The notes under the pieces are model-generated. The model did not search any database, was not told where the DNA came from, and worked only from the letters and a program-made list of their open reading frames with translations. Source: Bostrychus sinensis (Eukaryota > Chordata > Actinopteri > Gobiiformes > Eleotridae). From it: DNA of 64,000 nucleotides. Below, piece by piece: positions 45,715-58,104 of the stretch (the first letter of the stretch is position 1; each line of letters opens with the position of its first letter). The position numbers and the translations under genes are program-made. The stretch covers positions 39,527,201 to 39,591,200 of the forward strand of contig CM036243.1 of the NCBI GenBank assembly GCA_020698575.1. Reading direction: 5' to 3'.

Positions 45715-47737
45715 CTGACGAGGACAAGGACCAGGAGCAGGCCAAGACCAGGACCAAGATCCCACCAGGACCAGACCAGGACCAAGACCAGGCCAGGACC
45801 AGGACCAGAACAAGACCAGGCCAGGCCAGGACCAGGACTGGACAAGGACCGGACAAGGACCAGAACAAGACCAGAACAAAAACCAGAACAAGAACCAGAA
45901 CCAGGACCAGACAAAGTCCAAAAACAGATCAGAACCAGAAACAGGACCAGACCTGGACCAAGACATGGCCATGACCAGGACCAGACCAGACCAAGACCAG
46001 AACCAAAACCGGAAGCACGAACAGACCAGGACCAGACCAGGACCAAAACTAGAACCAGAACAAGAACCAGACCAGGACCAAACCAGGACAAGAACCAAAA
46101 CCAGAAACAGGACCAGACAAAGACCAGGTCAAGACCATAACCACAACCAGAAAGAGGACCAGACCTGGACCAGAATGGGACCAGGAACAGAACCAGGACC
46201 AGACCGGGACCAGAGCAAGACCAGACCAGAACCAGAACAAAACCAAGACCAGAACCAGGGCCACACCAGGAGCAGGACCAGGGCAGGACCAGACCAGGAC
46301 CAGAACCAGAACCAGACAAGGACCAGAACCAGAACGAGACCAGGACCAGACCAGGACCAAAACGAGAACCAGGAGCAGACCAAGACCAGGACCAGATGAG
46401 GACCAGAACCAGAACCAGGACCAGACAAAGACCAGGAATAGATCCAGAACCAAACCAAGACTAAGACCAGACAAGGACCAGACCAGGACCAGAACCAGGA
46501 CCAGACAAAGACCAAAAACAGACCAGAACCAGAAACAGGACTAGACCTGGACCAGACTGAGACCAGACCAGGAACAGAGCAGGACCAGGACCAAAACCAG
46601 GGCAAGACCAGACCAGGACGAAGACCACGAACCTGAACAAAAACCAAAACCAGAACCAGGACTAGGAACAGAACCAAAACCAGACCAAGACCAGACAGGA
46701 ACCAGAACCAGACCAGGACCAGACTAAAACCAGAATCAGAACCCGAAACAGAATCAGGACCAGAACCAGGACCAAACCAGGAACAGCGCAGCACCAGGCA
46801 CAGACCAGGACCAGACCAGGACCTGAACCAAAACCAGAACCAGGACTAGGACCAGGACCAGGACCAGGACCAGAACCAGAACCAGAACCAGAACCAGACC
46901 AGGACCAGAACCAGAACCAGACCAGGACCAGACCAGGACAAGAACCAGGAACAGACCAAGATCAGGACCAGACCAGAACAAGACCCAAAAACAGAAACAG
47001 AACCAGGACCAGAACCAGAACAAGAATGAGAACAAGAACCAGAAACAGGACTAGACCTGGACCAGATCAGGACCAAGCCAGGACCTGACCAGGACCTGAT
47101 CAGGACCTGAACCAAAACCACAGCCAGGACCAAAACCAGAACCAGACCAAGACCAGACAAGAACCAGAACCAGACCATGACCAGAACCAGGACCAAACAA
47201 AGACCAGGAACAGACCAGAACCGGAAACAGGACCAGACCTGGACCAGACCGGGAACAGATGCAGAACCACAACCAGAACCACAACCAGAACAAGAACGAA
47301 GACCAGGACGAGACAAAGACCAGGAACAGACCAGAACCAGAAACAGGGCCAGACCTGGAACAGACTGGGACCATACCAGGAACAGAGCATGACCAGGCCC
47401 AGACCAGGACCAAGACCAGGCCATGACCAGGACCAGACCAGGACCTGAACCAAAACCAAAACCAGGACCAGAACCAGGACTAGGACCAGGACCAGGACCA
47501 GGACCAGTACCAGAACCAAAACCAGACCAGGACCAGAACAGGACCAGACCAGGACCAGAACCAGGAGCAGACCAAGACCAGGACCAGAGCAGGACCAGAA
47601 CCAGAAACCGAACCAGAAGCAGGACCAGAACCAGAACTAGGAACAGGACCAGACAAAGACCAGGAACAGACCAGAACCAGAACCACCATGACCAGACCAG
47701 GACCTGAACCAAAACCAGAACCAGACCAGGACTAGCC
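45715..47737. repeat. Large CTGGT(C/T) minisatellite, inverted orientation
   Basis: Two kilobases of ACCAG-type units, the reverse complement of the 21.7-26.6 kb array, at the mirror position next to the right arm. Confidence 0.95.
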
Positions 47738-47800
47738 AGTGGTCTGGTACTCAGAGAGCCATTCAGGGCTTAAAGTCTCCCCAGCAGAAGAGACCTCATT
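47738..47800 (-). repeat. AATGAGGTCTC module, inverted
   Basis: Minus-strand copy of the module at the outer edge of the right-hand minisatellite, mirroring 21621-21684 on the left. Confidence 0.9.
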
Positions 47801-47828
47801 CCAGGACCAGGCCAAAACCAGGACCCAA

Positions 47829-50800
47829 CCAATTCAATTCAGATTTATTTGTATAGCCCAATATCATAACAAAAGTCGCCTCAAAGGGCTTCACAAACAG
47901 TTGATCAAACATAAACACACAAGCAGACTTAACACACAATCAGCACAAACAATAACTACACTAAACTAAATAGACCCAGGACACTCCTGTCCTTAGACCC
48001 TCCTTCTCGGTAAGGAAAAACTCCTAAAAAAAATCCCAGCTACGGGAAAAAAGAAGAAACCTTATGGAGCCCAACTGAAGGAGAGATCCTCTCCCAGGAC
48101 GGACAGGCAATGCGTCTAGGAGTTAGTCCCTTAGTTCATCTATAGGATCATAGATCACTCTGTAAGGATTCATCCAGACGAGAGTGGGTGAGATAGGTTG
48201 AGGAAGTCCATAGGATGCAGCAGGTGGCCTCATCCAGACAGGTGAGTGGGCGAGATAGGTCCGGGAAATCCAGGATGCAGCAGGTGGGCCTCATCCAGAC
48301 AGGTGAGTGGGGCGAGATAGGTCCGGGAGATCCGGGCTGCAGCAGGGACCTCATCCAGACAGGTGAGTGGGGTGAGGGAGATCGGGGAAATCCTTAGAGG
48401 TGAGGTTGAGGGCACACAGATTGGGACAGGAGCACAGATGGGGTCAGCTAAGATCCAATCGTCACTGGGACATCTGCCAGCAGCCAGGCATCTGAAACAG
48501 TCCCCACTCCCCCAGAGGGGAGCGGGAGAGAGGGACAACTTGTGAATAGCAATGAACTGATTGGAGATATAGAGTATTTCATTATATTAATGACAGTGAT
48601 AGAAGAGGAGCAGCAGATGAAACCAGAGGTCAGAGGTCAGTGCACCATACTTCCCCCAGCTTCTAGCTCCTAGAGCAGCCTAGCTTCAACTGTGGAATTA
48701 ACCCTGTTCCTAGCTGCCCTGACCATAAGCTTTCTCAAAGAGGAACGTTTTAAGCCTAACCTTAAATGTAGAGACTGTGTCTGCCTCTCTAACATAAGCT
48801 GGAAGCTGATTCCATAAAACAGGAGCTTGGTAACTAAAGGCTCTACCTCCAACTGTACTTTTAGAAACCCTGGGAACCACTAATAGCCCTGCATTTTGTG
48901 AGCGCAGTACTCTGCTTGGTTGGTATGGCTCTATAACATCATTAATGTAGGATGGCGCCGTACCATTTACAGCCTTGTAAGTCAGGAGAAGGATTTTAAA
49001 CCTAATTCTGAATTCAACTGGAAGCCAGTGAAGTGAAGCTAGCACAGGAGTAATATGTTCTCTCCTGTTAGTTCCTGTTAATAATCTTGCTGCTGCGTTT
49101 TGAACAAGATGAAGACATTTTAATGAGTTTTTAGGGCACGCTGCCAGCAGAGAGTTAGAGTAATCTAACCTAGATGTAACAAACGCATGGACAAGTTTTT
49201 CAGCATAATTTTTAGATAAAATATTTCTGATTTTGGCGATGTTATGTAAGTGAAAGAATGCTGTTTTACAGGCTTGGTTTATATGAGCCTTAAATGATAA
49301 ATCTTAGTCAAATAAAACTCCTAAGTTTCTCACAGTAGAACTTGAGGCTACACTGACACCGTCCAGGGAGACTATCTGGTCAGACAGAGCATCTCTCAGC
49401 TTTTTGGGGCCTAGTATAATGACCTCTGTTTTTTCTGGGTTTAGGAGGAGATAATTAATTGTCATCCAGGTCTTTATGTCTCTTACACAGGCGCTAAGTT
49501 TCTCAGCGCAGTCATTCTGATCAGGTTTAATTGATAAATACAACTGTGTATCGTCTGCGTAACAGTGAAAATTAATGCCATGTTTTCTGATTAATGTTCC
49601 TAAAGGCAGCATGTAAAGCATGAACAGAATGGGTCCCCAAGCCTTGTGGCACTCCATAGCTAACTTTACTGCACTGTGAGGAATGTTCATTTACACTGAC
49701 AAACTGGTATCTATCAGATAAGTATGATTTAAACCAGCAGAGGGCGCTCCTCTGACCCCTATGTCACAGTCTAATCTCTGGAGTAAGATGCTGTGGTCAA
49801 TGGTGTCAAAGGCTGCACTGAGATCTAACAGAACCAGGACTGAGACCAGTCCATTGTCTGAACTTAATAACAAGTCATTTGTGACTCTGACTAATGCAGT
49901 TTCTGTGCTGTGGTGGGGTCTAAACACTGACTGAAAATCTTCAAATAAGCTATTGTCCTGTAGGTGGCGCCATAACTGTTTAACTACAACTCTTTCTACG
50001 ATTTTTGAAATAAAAGGGAGATTTGATATTGGTCTATAGTTGGCTAAAATGTCAGGATCTAGACTGGGTTTTTTCAGAAGCGGTTTAATAACTGCATATT
50101 TAAAAGACTGTGGCACATAACCTGTTTCTAGGGAGGTGTTTATTATGTTCAGTATAGATTCATTAATTAGGGGAAGAGTTTCTTTAAAAAGTTTGGTAGG
50201 AATTGGGTCTAAAAGACAAGTTGAGGTTTTGGAGGACATAATGACTGACGTTATCTCAGTTTGATCTACACCGATGAAGCAGTCTAACGTTACAGATGGT
50301 TTTATAGCTTTGGCTTGCTCTGAGCTGATCGTAGGGAGAATTTTATTTAATTTGTCTCTGATACTTGTGATTTTGTTGTTAAAAAATTGAAGAAAGTTTT
50401 CACAGCTGAGAGTAACAGGGACACAGGGTTCTACTGAGCTGTGACTGGTGGTCAGCCTGGCTACAGTGCTCAACACAAACCTAGGGTTGTTCCTATTTTC
50501 TTCTATTAAAGTTGAATAGTATCTGGTTTTGGCCTCATGCAGAGATATTTTATAATTTAAAAGACTATATTTCCAGGCATTCAGAGACTGCTCTGAGCTG
50601 GAGTGACAGAGCCATAGCCTTTCTAATTTGCTTGTTGCTTGTTGGTTGCTTGTTTAAGAGAACGTGTTTCAGCATTAAACCATGGTGCTACTCGATTCAG
50701 CTGTAGCTGAGCTGTTTTTAATGAGTGCATGGCGCTGTCAACAAACCCATCACTTTTACTGGGACTCGAGCTATGGGAGCTGTTCTCAACATACTCTCTC

Positions 50801-52185
50801 AACATTGTACTAAATATTGGCTTTAATATGTGTTTAAACTTTGACACAGATTGGTCAGATAATGTTCTTCTAATCTGGGTTTTGTTCATTGGAACAGTAA
50901 AGTCTTTGAGTATAAACTGAAAGGTAATTAGAAAGTGATCTGAGAGTATGGGGTTATGAGGAAGGACAGCGAGCTCACTAATCTCTATACCAGAGGTTAA
51001 AACAAGGTCCAGGCTGTGCTTGTGACAATGAGTGGGTTCATTTACGTTTTGAGTAAAACCTACGCTGTCTAATAAGACTGCAAATGCATTTCCTAGACAG
51101 TCGCTGCTGTCATCAACATGAATATTAAAGTATTACAATCTGATCTGAGTCTAACACTATACTGGATAGAAAGTCAGAGAACGCAATTAAAAATTTGGAA
51201 TAGGGACCAGGAGCCGGTAGATGATTATAAACATAACTGTTTTTTGTTTCTTACAGTTTGGGTGATTTACAGTTAGTATGAGGCTTTCAAATGAATTATA
51301 TGTGTGTTTAGATTTGGGGCTAAGAAGTAAACTAGACTGTGATATTACTGCCACTCCTCCACCTCCGCCTGTGCTCCTAGCTGTCTGAAAGTTTACATGA
51401 CTTGGGGGAGTAGCTTCATTAAGTGTCACATAATCATCCTGTTGTAGCCAGGTTTCTGTTAAGGCCAGTAGGTTAAGTTTATTATCATTAATTAATTCAT
51501 TCAGTAACAGGGATTTAGAGGAAACTGACCTAATGTTTTGTAATCCACATGATGAAAAGCGGCTGCACATTTCATCATTGGTCAAATTCTGCAGGGGACC
51601 AGAGAATATTGTGGTGTCCGACATCGATTTAGCAAATTTGCACACGAACCCTACGTTCAATTCGAGCACCTCTGATTGTCTCCGCTGGGCGTCGTTAAAG
51701 CCCGACGGAACTTGAACCTACTCTGCTGGTCCTACTCTGGGCTAAAATCCTAAGTTTTCTTTCGATGTCACCTACTCGGCCCCCTGGAAAACACCTAACC
51801 ATAGCCGCTGGCAGCTTCACATCTCTAACTATCGAGCTTCCAATCACCAGAGTTGATGGTTCAGCAGATGTGTCGCTGAGAAAACCTATTCCAGACGGGA
51901 AGCTTTGGGTGGTCTAAGTGTTAGCGTTTAGGCACTATGCTTCCTTCTTACTGTTACAAAGCTGTCCTGCTTTTCCCCCGGCTGCTGGGGAGGCACTGGG
52001 GGAGCTAGTCTGGCTAGCACTCCTGCTACTGCTAGCGCGGTCTGTGGTCCCTGTAGCTACCTAGCTAGCTGGCTTAGCCTCAGCCTCCACTGTGAGGAGC
52101 CGAGCTTCTAACTGCTCTAACCTGGCCTCCAAAACTAAAAACAAACTACACTTCACACAGCTACTGCTATCATCATCATTAAACA
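47829..52185 (-). mobile_element. L2-clade LINE, copy D, 3' portion
   Basis: Minus strand; the 5' part lies at 60322-60819. The reverse transcriptase occupies 50476-49691 (SVTLDCFIGVDQTEITSV, DPIPTKLFKETLPLIN, HHSTETALVRVTNDLLL, LLDLSAAFDTIDHSILLQRL) and 49690-49304 (YADDTQLYLSIKPDQN); the C-terminal part is at 49045-48710. The QGSVLGP loop is partly deleted near 49640. At 51669-51187 an ORF1 esterase remnant is joined in frame to the endonuclease. The 3' untranslated region runs to a tail at 47829 (AATTCAATTCAG). Confidence 0.85.
48165..48400 (-). repeat. About 61-bp tandem repeat in the L2 3' region
   Basis: Three to four degenerate units, each with CATCCAGACAGGTGAGTGGG followed by a GAGATAGGTCCGGGA-type segment. 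Confidence 0.8.
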
Positions 52186-52455
52186 GTGCCCAGAAATGTG
52201 ATAGAATTCTTACCAACATTCACCAGCACCATCAGACAGGATTGAGATTACTGTTGATGAGGTCAGAAAAACATTCAAATTTATAAACACCAAAAAAGCT
52301 GAAGGGCCTGATAAATGTAGTCCTTTTCTTTTAAAGAATTTTGCTACTGAGCTGGCCCCAGCTTGGCAACCGGTGTTTCAACTTTCAATTGACACACATA
52401 TCATTCCTGTAGTATGGAAAACTTCACACATAAAACCATTACCAAAAATTTAATT
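52186..52455 (+). mobile_element. Rex1/Jockey-like LINE, first piece of a split copy
   Basis: Encodes the N-terminal reverse-transcriptase region (EGPDKCSPFLLKNFATELA, then HIIPVVWKTSHIKPLPK). The reading continues at about 59230 (DFRPIALTSVIMKALER), so this is one element split by the 52456-59229 insert. It interrupts L2 copy D. Confidence 0.8.
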
Positions 52456-52689
52456 TCAAACGAATAGATGAAAGATTCTTATGAATATACACAAGGAAAA
52501 CTATTGCTAACCAACGAAGCACCGTCGGCGATGCCCCTGAAGAAAAATTTGCAGATGGAGAACGACATAGAGGAGATTCCGCAAGTCGTTAAGTTTCTTG
52601 TCGGGAGACATGGCCAGAGTATCCCAACAGCTGACTAAGCTAACAGAACTTGTTGAAGAAGTGAAGCTGTTGAAAGAAACGATCAAGGG

Positions 52690-53241
52690 AAAGAGACAAA
52701 ACTATCATCGAACTTGAAAAGAGAATTGATAATTTGGAACAGTACACAAGGATGGAGGATGTTATTATTACTGGTCTGAACATCAAACCCCGTTCCTACG
52801 CCAGAGCTGCGGCGATGGGACGGAATGTTGGCGAGGACGCAGAGACTGAGGATTTCCTAACGCTGGAGGGGCAAGTCCTACAGTTTTTGAAGGAAAAGGA
52901 CATTCACCTGGACGCAAATAACATCTCAGCGCGCCACACTCTTCCGTTAAAAGACAAAATAAAACCTTGCAATCATTCTGCGTCTTGTGAATAGAAAGCG
53001 TAAAACAGAGCTTTTACGTCAAGGGAAAAAGTTGAAAGGAACTAACGTTTATATGAACGAGCATCTAACTAAGAAAACTGCTGCTGTTGCTAGAGAAGCC
53101 CGCATCCTGAGGAAAAATAATAAGATTAAAGCTACGTGGACAAGGAATTGCAAAGTCTTCATTCAGCTCAATGGATCCACTCCGGAGCAAGTGAAAGTTA
53201 TACTGGAAAGGGAATGTAAAGACCTTGATCAGTTCAGATAA
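52690..53241 (+). pseudogene. ORF1 protein of the second LINE, frameshifted
   Basis: Two overlapping frames (52734-52994 and 52987-53241) together resemble a LINE ORF1 nucleic-acid-binding protein: an upstream coiled-coil-like piece, then RMEDVIITGLNIKPRSYARA, LTLEGQVLQFLKEKDIHLDA and a basic C-terminal part (KTELLRQGKKLKGTNVYMNE). One frameshift near 52985. Confidence 0.6.
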
Positions 53242-53779
53242 CGATGTTCATTCCACTACGTACTAAACTGCATACATACATTATGGGAGAGACTTATATG
53301 CAAAGCTGTGGACAATCAGTAGAAGAGGACAAGGAAATGGATCTATGTGGGACTTGGGAAGCAGTGGAACTAACACAAAATGGACATGGGACGAAACTGA
53401 CATTGTGGTACATAGTGGGCTCGGGACAATGTGAAATTGGGACAAATTGGTTCTGGTACAATGTGGACTTTGGACAATGTGAATTTGGGATAAAGTGGGA
53501 AATATGGACATGGGCAATAGGGACATTGTGGACTTGGGACACACTTGGGACACAGAGTACTTGGGACACAGAGGACATGGGAAAAAGCAGACCTGGGACA
53601 CAGAGGACTTACACAGAAGGCTTGGCATGCAACAGACTTGGGATGCAGAGTATTTGGGACACAGCAGACTTGGACCTGGGACAGACTTCATTGTCAATGG
53701 GGGGTGTATGTGTGCATGCTTTGGTGTGTGGTGTATGATGTGTGGTGGTGCAATATTGGTGTGTGTGTGCGTAAGGTTA

Positions 53780-54480
53780 GGTAAGAACAATAAAACAAAA
53801 AATAATGATGGTTACGAACATGAATTCAGTGATATTTTCATAGATGAAGATGTTAATGACTCAACACTCACTAACATTAGGGAATTGTACACACAGTTTG
53901 ATCATATACAATTTAGCGCTTATGATAATATTAACTATAATAGTAGAACAAATGAGTTTGGTAGCGACATTGATCCAGATAATAACCTTTATAACAATAT
54001 TATTAATAACTGTGAATACTATACAGATGAGCAATTTAAAGGTGTAAATATGGATGGAGCCTTTACTATAATACACTTTAATAGTAGAAGTTTGTACAAA
54101 AATTACAATAATATTAAGGAATATCTAAATCAATTTGATAAATTTAGTGTTGTAGCAGTGTCTGAGACCTGGCTTGATGCAGATAAGTGTTCAGAAATAG
54201 AACTGGAAGGATATGAATTGTTTACCACAAATAGGACTAGTAAAAGGAGGGGGGGTTGCGCTCTACGTAAATGCAGATTTGAAATGCAGTAAGATTAACA
54301 GTAAATCAGTCACAATAGATGGAGTCCTGGAAAGTCTAGCAGTGGAAATTCAAGTTAAAAAATCTAAAAATATTTATGTCAGTTGTATATATAGAACTCC
54401 TGGATCGTGTCTTGATACTTTTAACCAAAAAGTTGATAGTTTGTTTAGCAATAATAATAAGTTTCAGATTGTCTGTGGTG
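53780..54480 (+). pseudogene. Endonuclease region of the second LINE, truncated
   Basis: APE-type endonuclease N-terminus: IHFNSRSLYKNYNNIKEYL, VVAVSETWLDADKC, then after a shift near 54240 GGGVALYVNADLKC and ESLAVEIQVKKSKNIYVSCI, ending at NNNNKFQIVCGD where the catalytic GDFN motif would be. The gypsy sequence starts here. Confidence 0.7.
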
Positions 54481-54484
54481 ACCA

Positions 54485-56611
54485 ATGTGCAAACACGTGA
54501 CAAGGAAGAGGCCTTTACTACATTGCAAATTAATGACTCTACTGTTGACAATGAAAGTGGACACTGGTGCTAAATGCAGCGTTCTCTCAGCACAGACATT
54601 TGAGCGAATAAGAAAAAATGAACAAATTAAACCATGCAGCACATCCACTAACCTTATAGCATATGGTGGGAGTAAGATTAAGACTCTCGGATTTGTTGAC
54701 CTATGCTGCCATCTAGGGGGCAAACGATACACGCTGCCTTTCTTCATTATCAATGAGAACGTACTGCCATTACTTGGTCTTAGTGCCTCACTAGAAATGG
54801 GACTTGTTACGCTCAGCAAAGAGGTTCACCAAGTGAATTGCCCCATGACTGAAGATTTCACTCAGCAAATTAAGGCTGAATATTGTGACCTTTTCTCAAA
54901 TGAGCTAGGGAAGCTACCTGTTACATACTCAATGACACTGGACCCGGAGGTAAGACCTGTAGTTCGCCCTGCACACCGCATCCCTGTTGCTATGAAAGAC
55001 AGAGTCAAAGCTGAACTAGACAGAATGCATGAGTTAGGTGTTATTACGCCAGTTTCAGAGCCTACTGACTGGGTCTCATCCATGGTCGCCACCAACAAAA
55101 AGGACAGACAAGAAATCAGAATATGTATCAATCCGAAAGACCTCAACGCGGCCCTGAAAAGACCTCATCACCCAATGCGCACGGTGGATGACGTCGCGTC
55201 TCAAATGTCTAACTCCACAGTATTCTCAGCGTTGGATGCCAAGAACTCCTTTTGGCAGATTTCCCTAGACCACAAATCTTCTATGCTTACTACTTTCAGC
55301 ACCTGCTTTGGTCGTTACAGGTTCCTGCGAATGCCATTTGGAATAAGTTCCGCCAGTGAAGTGTTCCAACGCTCCATGGAGCAAATCTTTGCTGGATACC
55401 CTTGTGCCATCATCGTGGATGATATACTCATTGGGGGCAAGGACATTGAGGAACATGATGCTAACCTACGAATGGTACTCAATCGAGCTAGAGAGGTCAA
55501 GTTGAGACTCAATCCCCTCAAATGCAAGTTCAGACTGAACCAGGTCAGTTATGTTGGTCATGTTTTTACAGCTCAAGGTTTACGAGCAGACCCTTCCAAA
55601 ACTAAAGCAATCAGTGACATGCCAGTACCAACTGACGTTCCTGCCTTGCAGAGATTTCTAGGTATGGTCAACTATCTTGGAAAATGTATCCCTAACTACA
55701 GTGAGATTACGGCTCCACTGCGACAACTTACACATAAAGACACTGAGTGGTCATGGCATGAACAGCAGCAGCGTGCTTTTGATACATTAAAGGACCACAT
55801 GTCGAACCCCCCAGTGCTGTCATACTACGACATTCGTAAATCTGTTACACTCACCTGTGACGCATCACAGTATGGACTTGGTGCAGCATGCCTGCAGGAC
55901 GGCAAGCCTGTGGCCTATGCCTCGCGAACACTAACAGACACTGAAACTAGATATGCTCAAATTGAAAAAGAGCTGCTAGCTGTTGTTTTTGCATGCTCAA
56001 AATTTCATGACTATATTTATGGAAAAGTGATCACTATCGAGACTGACCATCAACCTCTTGTCACGATAATTAAAAAGCCCATTCATGCTGCACCAGCGAG
56101 ACTACAAAGGATGATGCTGAAGCTTCAGAAGTACAGTATTAACCTGGTGTACAAAAGCGGAAAACAAATGCACTTGGCTGACACTCTGTCCCGGGCTCCA
56201 GGGAGCTCTACAGCTCAACTGGAAGATGAGATGGACGATTTTGATGTAATGTCAGTTAATTATGTGTCGTCTGCTCGCTTGGAGGAATTAAGGGAACATA
56301 CCGCCACTGATCCAACCCTCCAAATGCTCAGTGGCATTATCAAACATGGGTGGCCCAGCAGACTGCACAGTCTCCCACACACAGCGCGTCCCTATTTTCC
56401 TTTTAGAGATGAACTAACTATCGAGGGTGGTATTGTCATGAAGGGACAGAAAACTGTAATTCCTTTCTCTCTACAAAAGACATACATAAACATACTGCAC
56501 AGGGGACATCCAGGTGCGGAAGCCACTAAACGGAGAGCGAGAGGTATCGTGTTCTGGCCTACAATGACAAAAGACTTTGAGGAGGAGGTACTAGGCGTGC
56601 TCAGTGTGTAA
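54485..56611 (+). pseudogene. Ty3/gypsy pol: protease, reverse transcriptase, RNase H
   Basis: A 708-codon frame. Protease active site VDTGAKCSV near residue 25; reverse transcriptase from about residue 130 with VVRPAHRIPVAMKDRVKAEL, SALDAKNSFWQI and catalytic IIVDDILIGG; RNase H with LTCDASQYGLGAACLQDG, EKELLAVVFACSKFHDYI and ETDHQPL; then the HHCC zinc-finger start HRGHPGAEATKRRARG. Upstream, codons belonging to the same polyprotein continue in another frame (RDKEEAFTTLQINDSTV) with a shift near 54545-54555. The frame leaves the true path near 56590-56605. Confidence 0.92.
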
Positions 56612-57614
56612 CAGCACAAAACCACACCAGCAGAAGGAACCACTTCATCCACACCCAGTTCCAGAACTGCCTTGGTCGACTGTTGCGACTGACATTTTTG
56701 AATGGCACAACCAACAATATTTGGTACTTGTAGACTCCTATTCAGGTTGGTTTGAGATTGACCTGCTTCGCAATCTCACATCTGCCACAGTTATTGGTAA
56801 ACTGAAACGTCATTTCTCAGTCCATGGAGCACCACATATTCTTATGTCAGATAATGGCCGACAGTTCACAAGCCAGCGCTTCAAAGACTTTGCAAAACTG
56901 TGGGACTTCACTCATATTACAAGTAGCCCAGAGTACCCTCAATCCAATGGCTTGGCTGAGAGAGCTGTTCGGAGTGCCAAGAACCTCATGGAAAAATCTT
57001 ACAAAGACAAAACCGACGTCTTTCTCAACCTATTGAATTTGAGGAATATACCTCGTGATGTTAAACTCGGATCCCCTGCACAAAGACTCATGTCAAGACA
57101 AACACGCACCACACTCCCTCTCTCCAAGAAACTGCTAAAACCTGATGTGTGCAAACCTGAGGAAGTGAGTGCTCAACTTCTCACCAAAAGACTGTCATAG
57201 AAGATGTTTTATGACAGGACGAGTCGACCTCTTCAACCTCTTGTGGAAGGACAGGTTGTTAGGTTGCAAACCCCTAAAGGTTATGACCGCACAGGAACTG
57301 TCAAAGAAGTGTGCAAAGAGCCTAGGTCCTACTTAATACAGTCTGGAGGACAAACCTACAGGAGGAACAGGAAACACATCTTACCTGTGACTAAGCCTGC
57401 CCCAACTCAGTCTGATCCACAAGATTTGTTTCAGGACATTAGGCCCAACTCAGACAGAAGCATCACCCTTACTGGACAGACAGAACAGGAAATGGACTCT
57501 TATAATACTAGGGCCCAGGTTCCAGTAACTTACTCATCTTTGAACACAAATGATAATCTTTACAGAACACGCTCAGGTCGTGTTAGTAGGCCTAATCCCA
57601 AATACAAAGATTAG
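56604..57614 (+). pseudogene. Ty3/gypsy integrase, one nonsense codon
   Basis: In a different frame from the preceding pol. The core has STVATDIFEWHNQQYLVLVD (first Asp), MSDNGRQFTSQRF (second Asp) and PEYPQSNGLAERAVRS (Glu), i.e. an intact D,D-35-E triad. A TAG at 57198-57200 interrupts TKRLS/KMFYDRTSRP; the C-terminal domain continues (QVVRLQTPKGYDRTG) to a stop at 57612-57614. Confidence 0.9.
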
Positions 57615-57892
57615 CCCACTTGTTTAGAGGTAATACATTGTTCAAGCCCTTTTATGTGGTTACATTGTTGGTAGAATGAGATGATAGTTTTTATGTTAAA
57701 GTCTAAAAAAAAAAAAAAAAAAGAAAACTGGTCATTGTTAGTTAATATGCACTCATGGTCATCTGGTTACGAATTGCTGTACTGCTAATGTAAGTCCTAT
57801 GAGTATGGGACAACTTTGTCATACTGTCATTGAGATGGTGATTTTTTCATTTCACTTGGTTACCAAATGTTTCATGGTAATGGGTATATGCT

Positions 57893-57904
57893 AAGGAAAG
57901 GGGA
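57893..57904 (+). promoter_or_regulatory. Polypurine tract of the gypsy element
   Basis: AAGGAAAGGGGA lies directly before TGTAGAATATTG, the expected position for second-strand priming just 5' of the LTR. Confidence 0.75.
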
Positions 57905-58097
57905 TGTAGAATATTGACTGTGGACACAGTAATATTGAGCCTTCACAGTTACCGTATGGTTGTTGTCACACATGCGCACTGCAGTTATGCTCTGTTACCT
58001 GAGCCAATGCCGTGACTGTATGTCTCCGGCTGCCAGTTACAATTAAACCATGTTCTGAGTTATACATCGGGTCTCTTTATTACCACAACACACAACA
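57905..58097 (+). repeat. 3' LTR of the gypsy element
   Basis: Starts TGTAGAATATTGACTG and ends near CACACAACA, about 190 bp, with an ATTAAA-type signal near 58043. There is no partner LTR in the window; the right edge is uncertain by several bases. Confidence 0.65.
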
Positions 58098-58104
58098 GAG
58101 ATCA

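Larger units (their letters stand above)
40250..45725. repeat. Right arm of the large inverted duplication
   Basis: Reverse complement of 26621-34528. It has the empty site for the RTE insertion and lacks the 29993-30703 insertion. Its L2 copy has lost the middle of the reverse transcriptase. Confidence 0.85.
54481..58097 (+). mobile_element. Ty3/gypsy LTR retrotransposon, 5'-truncated
   Basis: Contains protease, reverse transcriptase, RNase H and integrase in order, a polypurine tract and one LTR. The 5' LTR, primer-binding site and gag are absent. Coding damage is slight: a shift in the protease region, a shift between RNase H/zinc finger and integrase, and one nonsense codon. Confidence 0.9.

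Noticed and set aside
45691..47712. Frames of up to 288 codons in the right-hand minisatellite
   Set aside because: Same compositional artefact in inverted orientation.
53281..53790. Minus-strand frame rich in Pro, His, Cys and Ser
   Set aside because: Antisense of the repetitive spacer of a plus-strand LINE.
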